Shown: positions 32,922 to 44,066, counted from the stretch's first letter. The stretch: 64,000 nucleotides of DNA from Hyphomicrobiales bacterium (GCA_004144345.1 SEEL01000020.1:1-64000); one strand, 5' to 3'. Program-made: numbers and translations. The notes: generated from the sequence alone by a model not told the origin.

Positions 32922-34574
32922 CTACTGTCCTGCCGCGATGTCGACGGCTCGCCGCAGCGCCCTTATATGCGCCGCCGGCGCGCCGGGCGTGCCGCTGGTG
33001 TCGGTCCAATAGTCATTGTGGGTGACAAACCGCCCGAACAGCCCGCCGCGGTCGATGCGCACCCGCCGGTCGTAGATCGCCGCACCGAAGCGGTCCTCGC
33101 CCCCGACGACGCCCGAGATCACATCACCGATCAGCACCAGCACCGGATTGAAGCGGTCATAGATATTGGTCCAGCGCACCACGCTGAACACCGCTGCATG
33201 ATGCGCCACGGCGCCGCCTGCCTCGGGATAGGTGGAGGCATAATTGGCGCTGTCATAGCGGACCGGCGGCGAGGTGGGCATGACGCGCTGCTCCTTGAGC
33301 ATCGCGAACTCGCTGCTGCCATCGGTCACGAGGAACTGCGCGCTGGCGAGCGGCGAGCCCAGCGACACGAAATCGCTGATCTTCCAGCCGGCCCGGCGCG
33401 GCGAGCCATCCGCCGCCCGCGTCGGCTGCCGCCGCAGGATGTCGAACGCCGCCCATTGCAGCTTGCGGTAGCGCCTTAGGTGCCGCAGCGGCCAAGGTGT
33501 ATGGGGCGGGATCGCCGCCGCATGCCGGTCCACCGCGTCGATGGCGTCCGCCGCCGCGGCATCCGGCGGGTTCTCCTTGGTCGGCCCCACCGCGTGCCAC
33601 ATGAATGTCAGCAGATCATAGGCGAGCACGGTGCCGAGCGAATGCGCCACGAGCACCACGCGGTCATAGGCCGGGTCGTCATGCAGCGCCATCAGCAGGG
33701 CAAGGCCGCGCTCGCGCACCGCCTGCCGTGGCGCCACCGTCTCCGATTGCGCGCTGAGATAGCTCGCAGCATCGCCGAACAGCGGCAGGAACGTCGTCGT
33801 GCCGACATAGTAGAGCAGCCCCAGCGCCGCGCCGAGCCAAACGCTCGGGATCGTCCAGAAGACCACCGTGAGCGCGATACCCACGGCGAGGAGGACCAGC
33901 ATGTTGGGCAATTTCTCGAGCAGATTGACGAGCCAGCGGAGCCCGGGGACCGGCGGAATGAATTTCGGCAGCAACCGCAGCACCACCAGCACGAACGCCG
34001 CCACCAGCCACAGCATCGCCTCTGGCCGCATCAGCGGCGCGATCAAATTCTCTCCGGCCAGCATCGGCAGGTAGAGTCCGAAGGCGATCGCGATCGTCGC
34101 CACGATGATGTTGAGCATCCAGAACAGCGACCACGGCCAGCGCATCGCCGGCGTCACGTCGTTGGGGCTGATCCACAGCAGCCGCTGCATCCACCGCCAC
34201 AGCTTGCGGAACGGCGTGTCATCCAGCAGATCGGCGTAATAGAGCTCGAAAAAATCCGTCTTGCGCCCATCCGCGGCCTCGGTGGTGATCCGCTCGAGGT
34301 CGAGCAGCCCGGATTTGCCGTCGGGCACCACCCAGATGTCGCGCTCCTTGTCCGGCGCAACGGGCGGCTTCAGCCGGTGATCGGTGATCCACAGCGTGCG
34401 CACGAAATCGCGCATCGTGCCCATCGGCCGCTGCTGCCCCTGGCCATGGACAATGACGATCGCCTGCCGGCTCGGACGGATCTGCCTTTGCGCATCATCG
34501 GGAGGGGCCGCGGCGGCCTCGCCGCGCGCCTGTCGTGCCGCCACATCGGCGGGCGTATCGGTGTTCCGCGCCAT
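32922..34574 (-). CDS. Membrane-embedded alpha/beta hydrolase
   Basis: About 550 residues. It starts with a polar region and HGQGQQRPMG (43-52), the oxyanion-type segment of an alpha/beta hydrolase. A block of about four membrane helices (about 147-266) interrupts the fold before the nucleophile elbow VLVAHSLGTV (Ser near 312). Later parts contain VSLGSPLA and a region rich in Asp and His (NDYWTD at the end) that could complete the triad. I chose the ATG at 34574, which has GGAG seven bases upstream, over one two codons before. Likely a lipid or ester hydrolase at the membrane; the substrate is unknown. Probable operon with the downstream membrane-protein gene. Confidence 0.75.
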   Translation of the reverse strand: MARNTDTPADVAARQARGEAAAAPPDDAQRQIRPSRQAIVIVHGQGQQRPMGTMRDFVRTLWITDHRLKPPVAPDKERDIWVVPDGKSGLLDLERITTEAADGRKTDFFELYYADLLDDTPFRKLWRWMQRLLWISPNDVTPAMRWPWSLFWMLNIIVATIAIAFGLYLPMLAGENLIAPLMRPEAMLWLVAAFVLVVLRLLPKFIPPVPGLRWLVNLLEKLPNMLVLLAVGIALTVVFWTIPSVWLGAALGLLYYVGTTTFLPLFGDAASYLSAQSETVAPRQAVRERGLALLMALHDDPAYDRVVLVAHSLGTVLAYDLLTFMWHAVGPTKENPPDAAAADAIDAVDRHAAAIPPHTPWPLRHLRRYRKLQWAAFDILRRQPTRAADGSPRRAGWKISDFVSLGSPLASAQFLVTDGSSEFAMLKEQRVMPTSPPVRYDSANYASTYPEAGGAVAHHAAVFSVVRWTNIYDRFNPVLVLIGDVISGVVGGEDRFGAAIYDRRVRIDRGGLFGRFVTHNDYWTDTSGTPGAPAAHIRALRRAVDIAAGQ

Positions 34575-34678
34575 GATCATGCTCCGTGCCGCGGCGGCCG
34601 GAACCGATGGATAGAGCTAGACTGAAAAGGCCGCCCACCCGCAGCATACCGCCCTCGGGCCCTGCCGCAAAGCCGCAG

Positions 34679-35298
34679 CTAGCCCGCGAGGTGTCGCGTC
34701 GTGATCGCCACCCATGCGGCGATGGCCAGCAGCAGCACGGCCGCCACAACCCCGAGGATGCGCCGCGACCGGTCGGTGGCGAACAGCGGCTGCATCAGGC
34801 TGCCGGTCAGCGCGATGGCCGCATGCACCGCGGTGGCCACCACCACATAGATCGCCGTCAGCAGCAGCGACTGAGAGGCCATCGGCTTCGCCGCGTCGAC
34901 GAAATTGGGCAGCACCGTCACATAGAATAGCGCCGCCTTGGGGTTGAGCAGGTTGGTGACGAGGCCGCGGCGGAAGAACATCGCCAGCCGCTCATTGGTC
35001 GCCCGCTGCTCGAGCGGCTGGCGAGATTGGCGATAGCTGTCCCAGGCGAGATAGACGAGAAAGGCCACCCCGCCCCAGCGCAGGATCTCGTAGAGCCAGC
35101 GGTTTTCCGCAATCAAGGCGCGAGCCCGAAGCCGGCGGCGAGGCCGAGCAACAGCAGCCCCAGCGCCACGCCGGCCGTCGCAGCAAGCCCCGCAATGCGG
35201 CCGCGCTCGACACTCAGCAGGGCGAGCCAGGCCATGTTGGGGCCCGGCGTCAGTTCGATGACCAGCGAGGTCAGGGCGAAGGCGGCAATGGTTTCCAT
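34679..35298 (-). pseudogene. LysE family transporter gene disrupted by a frameshift
   Basis: The first part (35298-35113) encodes METIAAFALTSLVIELTPGPNMAWLALL through AAGFGLA, the start of a LysE/RhtB exporter with the conserved ELTPGPN motif. It stops after 61 residues at a TGA. The remainder, from IAENRWLYEILRWGG, continues in another frame to 34679. Adding one G in GCGCC near 35119 would restore GLAALIAENRWLYE, as in relatives. Either a real single-base deletion or a sequencing error. The intact protein would be about 205 residues and would export amino acids. Confidence 0.8.
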
Positions 35299-35314
35299 CC
35301 GCCTTCGCCGACGT

Positions 35315-36721
35315 TTAGTGGCCCAGTGCCTTGACGATGTCTTCCGTCATCTTCTTGGCGTCGCCGAACAGCATCATCGTGTTGTCGCGGAAGAACAGTT
35401 CGTTCTGCACGCCCGCATAACCCGCCGCCATGCCGCGCTTGATGAACAGCACCGTGCCCGCGTCTTCGACGTTGAGCACCGGCATGCCGTAGATCGGCGA
35501 GGTCTTGTCGGTCTTGGCCGCCGGATTGGTCACGTCATTGGCGCCGATCACGAAGGCCACGTCCGACTGCGCGAATTCCGAGTTGATGTCTTCGAGCTCG
35601 AACACTTCATCGTAAGGCACATTGGCTTCCGCCAGCAGCACGTTCATGTGCCCCGGCATACGGCCCGCCACCGGATGGATGGCGTACTTCACCGTGACGC
35701 CTTCCTTCTTCAGCATATCGGCCATTTCGCGCAGCGCATGCTGCGCCTGGCTCACCGCCATGCCGTAGCCCGGCACGATGATCACCTTGCCGGCGTTCTT
35801 CATCATGAACGCGGCGTCGTCGGCCGAGCCCTGCTTGACCGGACGCGTCTCTTCCTCGCCCGAGCCCGCCGCGGCGCTGTCGCCGCCGAAGCCGCCCAGG
35901 ATCACCGAGATGAAGCTGCGGTTCATGGCCTTGCACATGATGTAGCTGAGGATGGCACCCGACGAGCCCACCAGCGCACCGGTGATGATCAGCGCCGTAT
36001 TGCCCAGCGTGAAGCCGATGCCCGCCGCCGCCCAGCCCGAATAGGAGTTGAGCATCGAGACGACCACCGGCATGTCGGCGCCGCCGATCGGGATGATCAT
36101 CAACCCGCCCAGCACCAGCGCCAGCACCGTGATGGCCCAGAACAGCCAGGTGTCGCCGCTCACCGCGAACCACGCCACCAACGCGATCAGGATGAGGCCG
36201 AGCACCGAATGCAGCGCATGGCGCATCGGCAGGATGATCGGCTTGCCGCTCATATTGCCGTTGAGCTTGGCGAAGGCGATCACCGAGCCGGTGAAGGTGA
36301 AGGCACCGATGGCGACGCCGATCGACATTTCGATCAGCGCCTGCGTGTGGATGTGGCCCACTTCGCCGATGCCGAAGGCTTCCGGCGCATAGAGCGCACC
36401 GGCCGCCACGAACACCGCGGCGAGACCCACCAGCGAGTGGAAGGCCGCAACCAGCTGCGGCATGTCGGTCATCTTGACCGTCCGCGCCATATAGGCGCCG
36501 ATGCCGCCACCGATGGCGATGCCACCGATGATCAGCAGCCAGCTGAGCCCGTCATTGATGCCGGAAACAGCCAGCGTCGTGAGCACGGCGATGGTCATGC
36601 CGATCATGCCGAACAGATTGCCCTGGCGCGACGATTTCGGGCTCGACAGCCCGCGCAGCGCGAGGATGAACAGCACGCCGGCGACGAGATAGAGCAGCGC
36701 GGCGATATTCGCGTTGATCAT
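35315..36721 (-). CDS. pntB: NAD(P) transhydrogenase subunit beta
   Basis: 468 residues. About nine membrane helices carry the proton channel of domain II. The C-terminal domain III binds NADP(H) and contains GYGMAVSQAQ, HPVAGRMPGHMNVLLAEA and GANDVTNPAA. It couples proton entry to hydride transfer from NADH to NADP+. Last gene of a pntAA-pntAB-pntB operon, four bases after pntAB. A short loop between domains (SAAAGSGEEETRPV) is a linker. Confidence 0.97.
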   Translation of the reverse strand: MINANIAALLYLVAGVLFILALRGLSSPKSSRQGNLFGMIGMTIAVLTTLAVSGINDGLSWLLIIGGIAIGGGIGAYMARTVKMTDMPQLVAAFHSLVGLAAVFVAAGALYAPEAFGIGEVGHIHTQALIEMSIGVAIGAFTFTGSVIAFAKLNGNMSGKPIILPMRHALHSVLGLILIALVAWFAVSGDTWLFWAITVLALVLGGLMIIPIGGADMPVVVSMLNSYSGWAAAGIGFTLGNTALIITGALVGSSGAILSYIMCKAMNRSFISVILGGFGGDSAAAGSGEEETRPVKQGSADDAAFMMKNAGKVIIVPGYGMAVSQAQHALREMADMLKKEGVTVKYAIHPVAGRMPGHMNVLLAEANVPYDEVFELEDINSEFAQSDVAFVIGANDVTNPAAKTDKTSPIYGMPVLNVEDAGTVLFIKRGMAAGYAGVQNELFFRDNTMMLFGDAKKMTEDIVKALGH

Positions 36722-36725
36722 CGGC

Positions 36726-37028
36726 TCAGCCCTTCTTCTTGTACATTGCCAGCATGCGCTGGGTGACGAGGAACCCGCCGAAGATGTTCACGCTGGCAAA
36801 CACCAGCGCGATGAAGCCGAACGCCTTGCTGATCCAGTTGGCGTCGGCCGCGAGGGGCACGCCGACAGCAAGAAGCGCGCCGACCACGATCACCGAGGAG
36901 ATCGCGTTGGTCACGCTCATCAGCGGCGTGTGCAGGGCCGGGGTCACCGACCAGACGACGAAATAGCCCACGAAAATGGCGAGCACGAAGATCGCCAGGC
37001 GGAAGGTGAAGGGATCGATCGCTTCCAT
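36726..37028 (-). CDS. pntAB: NAD(P) transhydrogenase subunit alpha part 2
   Basis: 100 residues with three to four membrane helices, the membrane part of the alpha subunit that forms part of the proton channel with Pnt[27 protein letters not shown] is the conserved core. In alphaproteobacteria the alpha subunit is split in two genes, as here. Second gene of the operon. Confidence 0.95.
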   Translation of the reverse strand: MEAIDPFTFRLAIFVLAIFVGYFVVWSVTPALHTPLMSVTNAISSVIVVGALLAVGVPLAADANWISKAFGFIALVFASVNIFGGFLVTQRMLAMYKKKG

Positions 37029-37040
37029 TTGACTCTCTCC

Positions 37041-38183
37041 TTAGGCCGCGCCGGGCAGCTTGATGTTGGGGTGGACGATGGCGCCGTCCTTGGTGAGCAC
37101 GGTGGCCTTCACCAGTTCGTCGTCCCAGTTCACGGCGAACTCTTTCGTCTTCTTGTCGAACATCGTTTCGAGGAAGGCGAAGAGGTTGCGCGCGAACAGC
37201 GAGCTTGCCGAGGTCGCGAGGCGCGCCGGCACGTTCTTGTAGCCGACGATGGTCACGCCCTTGTGGACGATCACCTGGCCCGGCACCGTGAGTTCGACAT
37301 TGCCGCCGCGTTCGGCCGCGAGATCGACGATCACCGAACCGGAAGGCATCGACTCGATCATGTCCTTGCTGATCAGCTTGGGCGCGGGACGGCCCGGGAT
37401 CAGCGCGGTCGTGATGACGATGTCCTGCTTGGCAATATGCTGCGCCGTCAGCGCCGCCTGCTTGGCCTGGTATTCGGCCGACATCGGCTTGGCATAGCCA
37501 GCGGCCGTTTCGGCCTGCTTGAACTCTTCGTCCTCGACGGCGATGAACTTGCCGCCCAGCGACTCTACCTGTTCCTTGGCAGCGGGACGCACGTCGTTCG
37601 CCGACACCACGGCGCCGAGGCGCTTGGCCGTCGCGATCGCCTGGAGGCCAGCGACGCCGGCGCCCATCACGAACACTTTTGCGGGGCGCACCGTACCGGC
37701 GGCGGTCATCATCATCGGGAAGGCGCGGTCGAAATTCACCGCCGCGTCGATCACGGCCTGATAGCCCGCGAGGTTCGCCTGGCTGGAGAGAATGTCCATC
37801 ACCTGCGCGCGCGTGATGCGCGGCATGAATTCCATGGCGACCGTCGTCACGCCGGCCTTGGCCAGCGCATCGATCTCGCCTTCATTGCCATAGGGGTCCA
37901 TCGAGCCGACCACCAGAGCGCCGGGCTTCACGCCCTTGAGGATATCGACGCCCGGCCGCCTGACCGTCAGCACGATATCGGCGTCCTTCACCACATCGGC
38001 GGCATTCGCCAGCACGCTCGCGCCGGCTTTTTCATACTCGGCATCGGGGAAACGGGCCGCGTCGCCCGCCCCCGCCTCGATGGCGACGACATTGCCAAGC
38101 CCGATCAGCTTGCCCGCGGTTTCCGGAGTCGCGGCGACACGGGTTTCCCCGTCAGCCCGCTCGCGGACGATTGCAATCTTCAT
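37041..38183 (-). CDS. pntAA: NAD(P) transhydrogenase subunit alpha part 1
   Basis: 380 residues, the soluble NAD(H)-binding domain I. RERADGETRVAATPETAGKL at the N-terminus and the Rossmann segment GAGVAGLQAIATAKRLGAVVSANDVR identify it. The ATG at 38183 begins the conserved KIAIVRE; an in-frame extension of six residues is unsupported. First gene of the pnt operon; the COX IV-like gene lies upstream on the same strand. Confidence 0.96.
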   Translation of the reverse strand: MKIAIVRERADGETRVAATPETAGKLIGLGNVVAIEAGAGDAARFPDAEYEKAGASVLANAADVVKDADIVLTVRRPGVDILKGVKPGALVVGSMDPYGNEGEIDALAKAGVTTVAMEFMPRITRAQVMDILSSQANLAGYQAVIDAAVNFDRAFPMMMTAAGTVRPAKVFVMGAGVAGLQAIATAKRLGAVVSANDVRPAAKEQVESLGGKFIAVEDEEFKQAETAAGYAKPMSAEYQAKQAALTAQHIAKQDIVITTALIPGRPAPKLISKDMIESMPSGSVIVDLAAERGGNVELTVPGQVIVHKGVTIVGYKNVPARLATSASSLFARNLFAFLETMFDKKTKEFAVNWDDELVKATVLTKDGAIVHPNIKLPGAA

Positions 38184-38351
38184 TGATGGTCCCCGCCCCA
38201 CACGAAAAGTGGTTTTTCGACGGCGCGATGCGTCTCACAGAATCACCGTTTACGCAACGCCGCGTACTACCAAAGTCGTAATAGCCTTTGGGATAGGGGG
38301 TAAGGGCGATCCGCCGCAATTTACCTTCCTAATCCTAAGCGGTTGAGCAGA

Positions 38352-38486
38352 TTGCTCATTTTGGTATGGTTCCGGCATGACAACGTCAGGCAAATCCGCC
38401 TGCACCGTATCGCCCGCGGGATCGCGCTGGGCATCGCCCTGATTGCCGTCCTGCTCCTCATCGTCTGGCTCGGCAGCCGGCTCTAG
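38352..38486 (+). CDS. Possible 44-residue membrane peptide
   Basis: Open frame from TTG 38352 (another TTG at 38343) to TAG 38484-38486. A basic N-terminal half (WFRHDNVRQIRLHRIARG) leads into a hydrophobic helix (IALGIALIAVLLLIVWL) and ends GSRL. The basic-then-hydrophobic layout is that of a tail-anchored or type II membrane peptide. There is no good ribosome binding site, so support is weak. It is antisense to no gene and fills the gap between divergent pntAA and the COX IV terminator. Confidence 0.35.
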   Translation: MLILVWFRHDNVRQIRLHRIARGIALGIALIAVLLLIVWLGSRL

Positions 38487-38491
38487 ACAGC

Positions 38492-38517
38492 AAAAAGCCC
38501 GCCTGAACGGGCGGGCT
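38492..38517 (-). terminator. Terminator of the COX IV-like gene
   Basis: AGCCCGCC and GGCGGGCT arms with a short loop; on the minus strand the second arm is followed by TTTTT. It lies about 50 bases after the COX IV-like stop and just past the small open frame on the other strand. Confidence 0.82.
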
Positions 38518-38568
38518 TCAGCAACAGCAGCGGCGCTTCCTCAGGAACGCGCCGGATTCGTCGGCCGC

Positions 38569-38724
38569 TTACGGCTGGACGAAGAAAAACAGCGCCACCA
38601 TCAGGACGGCGAGGACGATGATCGACCATTTGCCCAGGCGAATGAACGTATTCCAGGTCGCCTCATGCTGGGCGTAGTCCATGGCAGCGGAGATCGTCTC
38701 GGTGTCGTGGGATTCGTGGGCCAT
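38569..38724 (-). CDS. aa3-type cytochrome c oxidase subunit IV family protein
   Basis: 51 residues, ATG 38724 to TAA 38569. MAHESHDTETISAAMDYAQHEATWNTFIRL is the conserved polar part and GKWSIIVLAVLMVALFFFVQ is the single membrane helix of the bacterial aa3 subunit IV family (PF07835). It usually lies beside the pnt genes in Rhizobiales, as here. Short enough to be missed by length-filtered calling. It is a small accessory subunit of the terminal oxidase, although no catalytic cox gene is in the window. Confidence 0.88.
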   Translation of the reverse strand: MAHESHDTETISAAMDYAQHEATWNTFIRLGKWSIIVLAVLMVALFFFVQP

Positions 38725-38742
38725 TGCTTCCTCGGCGTGCCT

Positions 38743-40575
38743 TTAGTTTGGGTCGGTCTCGGCGAGTTCGCCGATGAGCCGCTCGATCATTGAAAGTCCA
38801 AGCGCCCAGAAACCCGGGTCGCGCGCGTCGAGTCCGAAGGGCTTCAGCAATTCCGAATGGTGCTTCGACCCGCCAGCCTTGAGGAGCTCGAAATAGCGCT
38901 CCGCAAACCCGTCGCTTGCCTTCTCATACTGGGCATAAAGCGAGTTCACAAGGCAGTCGCCGAACGCATAGGCGTACACATAGAACGGCGAGTGGATGAA
39001 ATGCGGGATATAGCTCCAGAACACGCCATAGCCGTCATTGAGCTTGATCGCCGGCCCGAGGCTCTCGGTTGAGACATCCAGCCAGATCTGGTCGAGCTGC
39101 TCGCGCGTCAGTTCGCCCTCCTTGCGGGCGATGTGGACGCGGCGCTCGAAGGTGTAGAAGGCAATCTGCCGCACCACCGTATTGAGCATGTCCTCGACCT
39201 TGGAGCTCAGCATCGCAAAGCGCTGCTTCTTGTCCGTGGTCTTGTCCAGCATCGAGCGGAACGTCAGCATCTCGCCGAACACCGAGGCGGTTTCGGCCAG
39301 CGTCAGCGGCGTGTTGGAGAGGATCGAGCCCTGCGGCCCGGCCAGCACCTGATGCACGCCATGCCCCAGCTCATGCGCCAGCGTCATCACGTCGCGCGCT
39401 TTGCCCAGATAGTTGAGCATCAGATACGGATGCGCCGTCGGCACGGTCGGATGCGCGAACGCCCCCATCGCCTTGCCCGGCTTCACCGGCCCGTCGATCC
39501 AGCCGCCGGTAAAGAACGGCTCGGCGACGCGGCGCAGTTCCGGCGAGAACGCGCCATAGGCGTCGAGCACCGTGGTCGTCGCCGTCTCCCAGTCGAAGGT
39601 CCGGTCGTCGCTGGTCGGCAGCGGCGCGTTGCGGTCCCACGCATTGAGCTGGTCCTTGCCGAACCACTTGGCCTTCATCGCGTAGTATTTGTGGCTGAGC
39701 CGCGGATAGGCCTCGCGCACCGCCGTTTCGAGCGCGTCCACCACTTCGCGTTCCACCGAATTGGCGAGGTGGCGGCTGTCGGCGATATCGCCGAAACCGC
39801 GCCAGCGGTCCGAGATTTCCTTGTCCTTGGCCAGCACATTGGTGATGTGCGTGAACAGCCGTCCATTGTCGTTGAGCGTCTTGCCCAGCGCGCCGAACGC
39901 CGCCTCGCGCTTCTTCTCGTCGCGGTCCGACAGCAAATGCAGCGTGCCTTCGATCGGCAGCGTCTCGCCATCCACCTCGAACTTCAGCGATGACATCGTC
40001 TCGTCGAACAGCCGGTTCCAGGCCTGGACGCCGGTCACCGATTTCTCGACGAACAGTTCCTCGATCTTTTCATCCAGCTGATAGGGCTTGGACTTCCGCA
40101 GTTCGGCGAACCAGTGGCGATAGCGCGCGAGGTTGTCGTCCGTCATCAGCGCCGCCTCGATCACCGCATCGTCGATGCGGTTGAGTTCGAGTTCCCAGAA
40201 CAGCAGGCCCGTCGACATGTCCGTCAGAGCCTGGCCGATATCGCCGAGGAACTTCGCCCGCTCCGGGTTCTGCGTGTCGAGCGCGTAGCGGAGATAGGCG
40301 TAGGAGGAGAGCCGGCCGGTCACGTCGCCGAGCTTTTCCGAGCGCTCCACCGCCTCATAGAGCCGCCCCGCCTTCGCCAGCCCGTCGAGCTTGCCCTTGT
40401 AGGCCGCCTCGAACGCCTTGGCCTCGGACTTCGCCCAGGCCAGATCGCGCTGCAATTCCGGCGAATCCACCGCTGGATAAAGATCGGTCAGATCCCATTC
40501 CGGCAGCGCCCCAAGCTCATTGTGCCCCTTCTGGGCGGGTGCCGCAGGCGCGCGAACGGGATCGGTCATCAGCAT
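38743..40575 (-). CDS. pepF: Oligoendopeptidase F, M3 family
   Basis: About 610 residues, cytosolic zinc metallopeptidase cutting oligopeptides. The HEXXH zinc motif is intact in LAHELGHGVHQ, and the third ligand is expected in the downstream LAETASVFGEM. LGALPEWDLTDLYP is the typical N-terminus. The start is uncertain: ATG 40575 or 40569 (MTDPVRAP), with an in-frame extension to 40635 that has no support. Eighteen bases upstream of the COX IV-like gene on the same strand. Confidence 0.94.
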   Translation of the reverse strand: MLMTDPVRAPAAPAQKGHNELGALPEWDLTDLYPAVDSPELQRDLAWAKSEAKAFEAAYKGKLDGLAKAGRLYEAVERSEKLGDVTGRLSSYAYLRYALDTQNPERAKFLGDIGQALTDMSTGLLFWELELNRIDDAVIEAALMTDDNLARYRHWFAELRKSKPYQLDEKIEELFVEKSVTGVQAWNRLFDETMSSLKFEVDGETLPIEGTLHLLSDRDEKKREAAFGALGKTLNDNGRLFTHITNVLAKDKEISDRWRGFGDIADSRHLANSVEREVVDALETAVREAYPRLSHKYYAMKAKWFGKDQLNAWDRNAPLPTSDDRTFDWETATTTVLDAYGAFSPELRRVAEPFFTGGWIDGPVKPGKAMGAFAHPTVPTAHPYLMLNYLGKARDVMTLAHELGHGVHQVLAGPQGSILSNTPLTLAETASVFGEMLTFRSMLDKTTDKKQRFAMLSSKVEDMLNTVVRQIAFYTFERRVHIARKEGELTREQLDQIWLDVSTESLGPAIKLNDGYGVFWSYIPHFIHSPFYVYAYAFGDCLVNSLYAQYEKASDGFAERYFELLKAGGSKHHSELLKPFGLDARDPGFWALGLSMIERLIGELAETDPN

Positions 40576-40753
40576 CGGACTTTCGTAGGGTTCAGATCGG
40601 AGCGGGACCATATTCTGCGCCCAAAGCTTCCTCAAGCGGCGACAACAGCCTTAAGCGGCCCTTAACCGCGGGTTCCCATCCTGCTCCGAAACGGCACACC
40701 GCGATTCGGGCTTGGGAGTTCGTCGTGGGTCCAGAAAAAGACTGGGAGACTTG

Positions 40754-42235
<1,482 letters not shown>

Positions 42236-42380
42236 CACCGGGACGGCAACCTGCCGGTTCCCGTTGCGCAAAGGCCACATCGCGGGAACACAAAAAGGTG
42301 AGGAATTGCCCGCGTTAAGGCTTGTAGATTAACAGCGACAGGTATTGCTGCGCCGCCCCTCCCCCGGCGCCGATATCTAG

Positions 42381-44066
42381 ATGACGGAGTCTGCTTTGCG
42401 CGTATTGATGGCCATGTTGTTGGCGGGTGTCGCTCTGTCCGGCACGTCGCTTCCCTCTTTTGCGCAACAGGCCACGGTCGAAAAGGCCGCGCTGACCAAG
42501 GTCGTCATCGCCCCGCCGCGCAGCGATCTGGCGCGCATCATCAAGGCCGGCCTGCAGAAGGCCTATTATGAGGCCGACAAGGACACGCGCGCCTACGCCC
42601 AGGCGCAGAAACTCTACTTCTTCTACGGCGCCCGCGGCTTTGAGCCGCTGTGGCTGACGCCCGGCGTTGGCAGCGCCATTTCCTTCTCCGACAATGCCGA
42701 AAAGATCCTCGACGTCTTCAAGGCCGCCGAACTCGAAGGCTTCCGTCCGTCCGACTATCTGACGGCCGACCTCGACCCCGCCGCCGCGGGTAGCGATCCC
42801 ACCAAGCTCGCCGCGCTCGAAACCGCCTTCTCGCAGGCCGCCGTGCGCTATGCGCAGGACGCCTATGGCGGCCGCATCACGCCGACGGCCGTCAGCGCCA
42901 ATTTCGTCATCGCGCCCAAGCGCATCGACGAGGCCGCGACGCTGCTTGAGCTCGCCGCTGCCGACGATCCGGGCCAGGTGCTGCTGGGTATCGGCCCCAA
43001 GAACCCCGAATTCATGCGCCTCAAGACCGTGCTCGCCAAATTCTACGATGGCAGCGTGCAGGTCGAGCAGATCACCATCCCCGACGGCAAGACGCTGAAG
43101 CTGGGCATGGACGATGAGCGCGTGCCCGTGCTGCGCCAGCGCCTCGGCGTCGCCGCCCCGGAAATCCCCGAAGGCGCCACCGACGCGCAGGTCGATATCA
43201 CCTACGACCAGGCCCTCGCCGATGCCATCACCGCCTTCCAGTCCGAAATGGGCCTGACCGCCGATGGCGTCATGGGGCCGGCAACCGTTGCCGCCCTCAA
43301 TGGCGGTGGCAATGTCGGCAAGGACGACATCATCGCCAACATGGAACGCTGGCGCTGGGAGCCCGAGGATTTCGGCGACTTCAACGTTCAGGTGAACATT
43401 CCCGAGTTCACCCTCTGGATCAAACGCGATGGCGAGACCGTGCACACCACGCGCGTCGTCGTCGGCACGCCCAAGAACCAGACGCCGATCTTTTCGGACA
43501 TGATCCGCCACATCGTCGTCAATCCGTACTGGAACGTGCCGCCCTCGATCGCCGCGGGTGAAATCAAGCCGCATCTGATCGCCAACCCGAACTACCTGGC
43601 CACCCAGAACATGGAGATGCTGTCGGGCGGCAAGGTGATCAACGCCGCGGCCATCGACTGGACCGTCACCAACATCAACAATTACTCGGTCCGCCAGAAG
43701 CCCGGCCCGGGCAATGCGCTGGGCAAGGTGAAGTTCCTCTTCCCCAACTCCCACAACATCTACCTGCACGACACGCCGTCGAAATCGCTGTTCTCGCGCG
43801 CCTTCCGTGCCTATTCGCATGGCTGCGTGCGCGTCATGAACCCGCTGGAATTCGCCGGCGCGCTGGTCGCCACCAACCCGGCGCTAAGCCAAGCCTCGCT
43901 TGAGGGCCTGTTCGGTGACAAGGAGAAGTGGGTTAACATGAACAATCACGTGCCCGTGCACCTGATGTACTTCACCCTGCGCGTCGACGAAAACGGCACC
44001 GTCCGCTCCTATGGCGACGTCTACGGCCACAACAAGAAGCTGATCGAACTCCTGAACGCCGAATAA
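42381..44066 (+). CDS. L,D-transpeptidase with peptidoglycan-binding domain (YcbB-like)
   Basis: 561 residues. Signal peptide (LRVLMAMLLAGVALSGTSLPSFA), an N-terminal scaffold, a PG_binding_1 domain (about 245-315, ITAFQSEMGLTADGVMGPATVAAL) and a YkuD catalytic domain (about 330-520) whose active site reads SHGCVRV (His480, catalytic Cys482). Large size and domain order match YcbB/LdtD. It makes 3-3 (mDAP-mDAP) crosslinks in the periplasm. The next gene is a MepK-like endopeptidase expected to cut such bonds, as in the E. coli ycbB-ycbK pair. Confidence 0.93.
   Translation: MTESALRVLMAMLLAGVALSGTSLPSFAQQATVEKAALTKVVIAPPRSDLARIIKAGLQKAYYEADKDTRAYAQAQKLYFFYGARGFEPLWLTPGVGSAISFSDNAEKILDVFKAAELEGFRPSDYLTADLDPAAAGSDPTKLAALETAFSQAAVRYAQDAYGGRITPTAVSANFVIAPKRIDEAATLLELAAADDPGQVLLGIGPKNPEFMRLKTVLAKFYDGSVQVEQITIPDGKTLKLGMDDERVPVLRQRLGVAAPEIPEGATDAQVDITYDQALADAITAFQSEMGLTADGVMGPATVAALNGGGNVGKDDIIANMERWRWEPEDFGDFNVQVNIPEFTLWIKRDGETVHTTRVVVGTPKNQTPIFSDMIRHIVVNPYWNVPPSIAAGEIKPHLIANPNYLATQNMEMLSGGKVINAAAIDWTVTNINNYSVRQKPGPGNALGKVKFLFPNSHNIYLHDTPSKSLFSRAFRAYSHGCVRVMNPLEFAGALVATNPALSQASLEGLFGDKEKWVNMNNHVPVHLMYFTLRVDENGTVRSYGDVYGHNKKLIELLNAE

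Noticed and set aside
31788-33479. Long plus-strand frame over the membrane protein genes
   Set aside because: Arg- and Gln-rich low-complexity translation; the minus-strand frames have clear membrane and hydrolase patterns.
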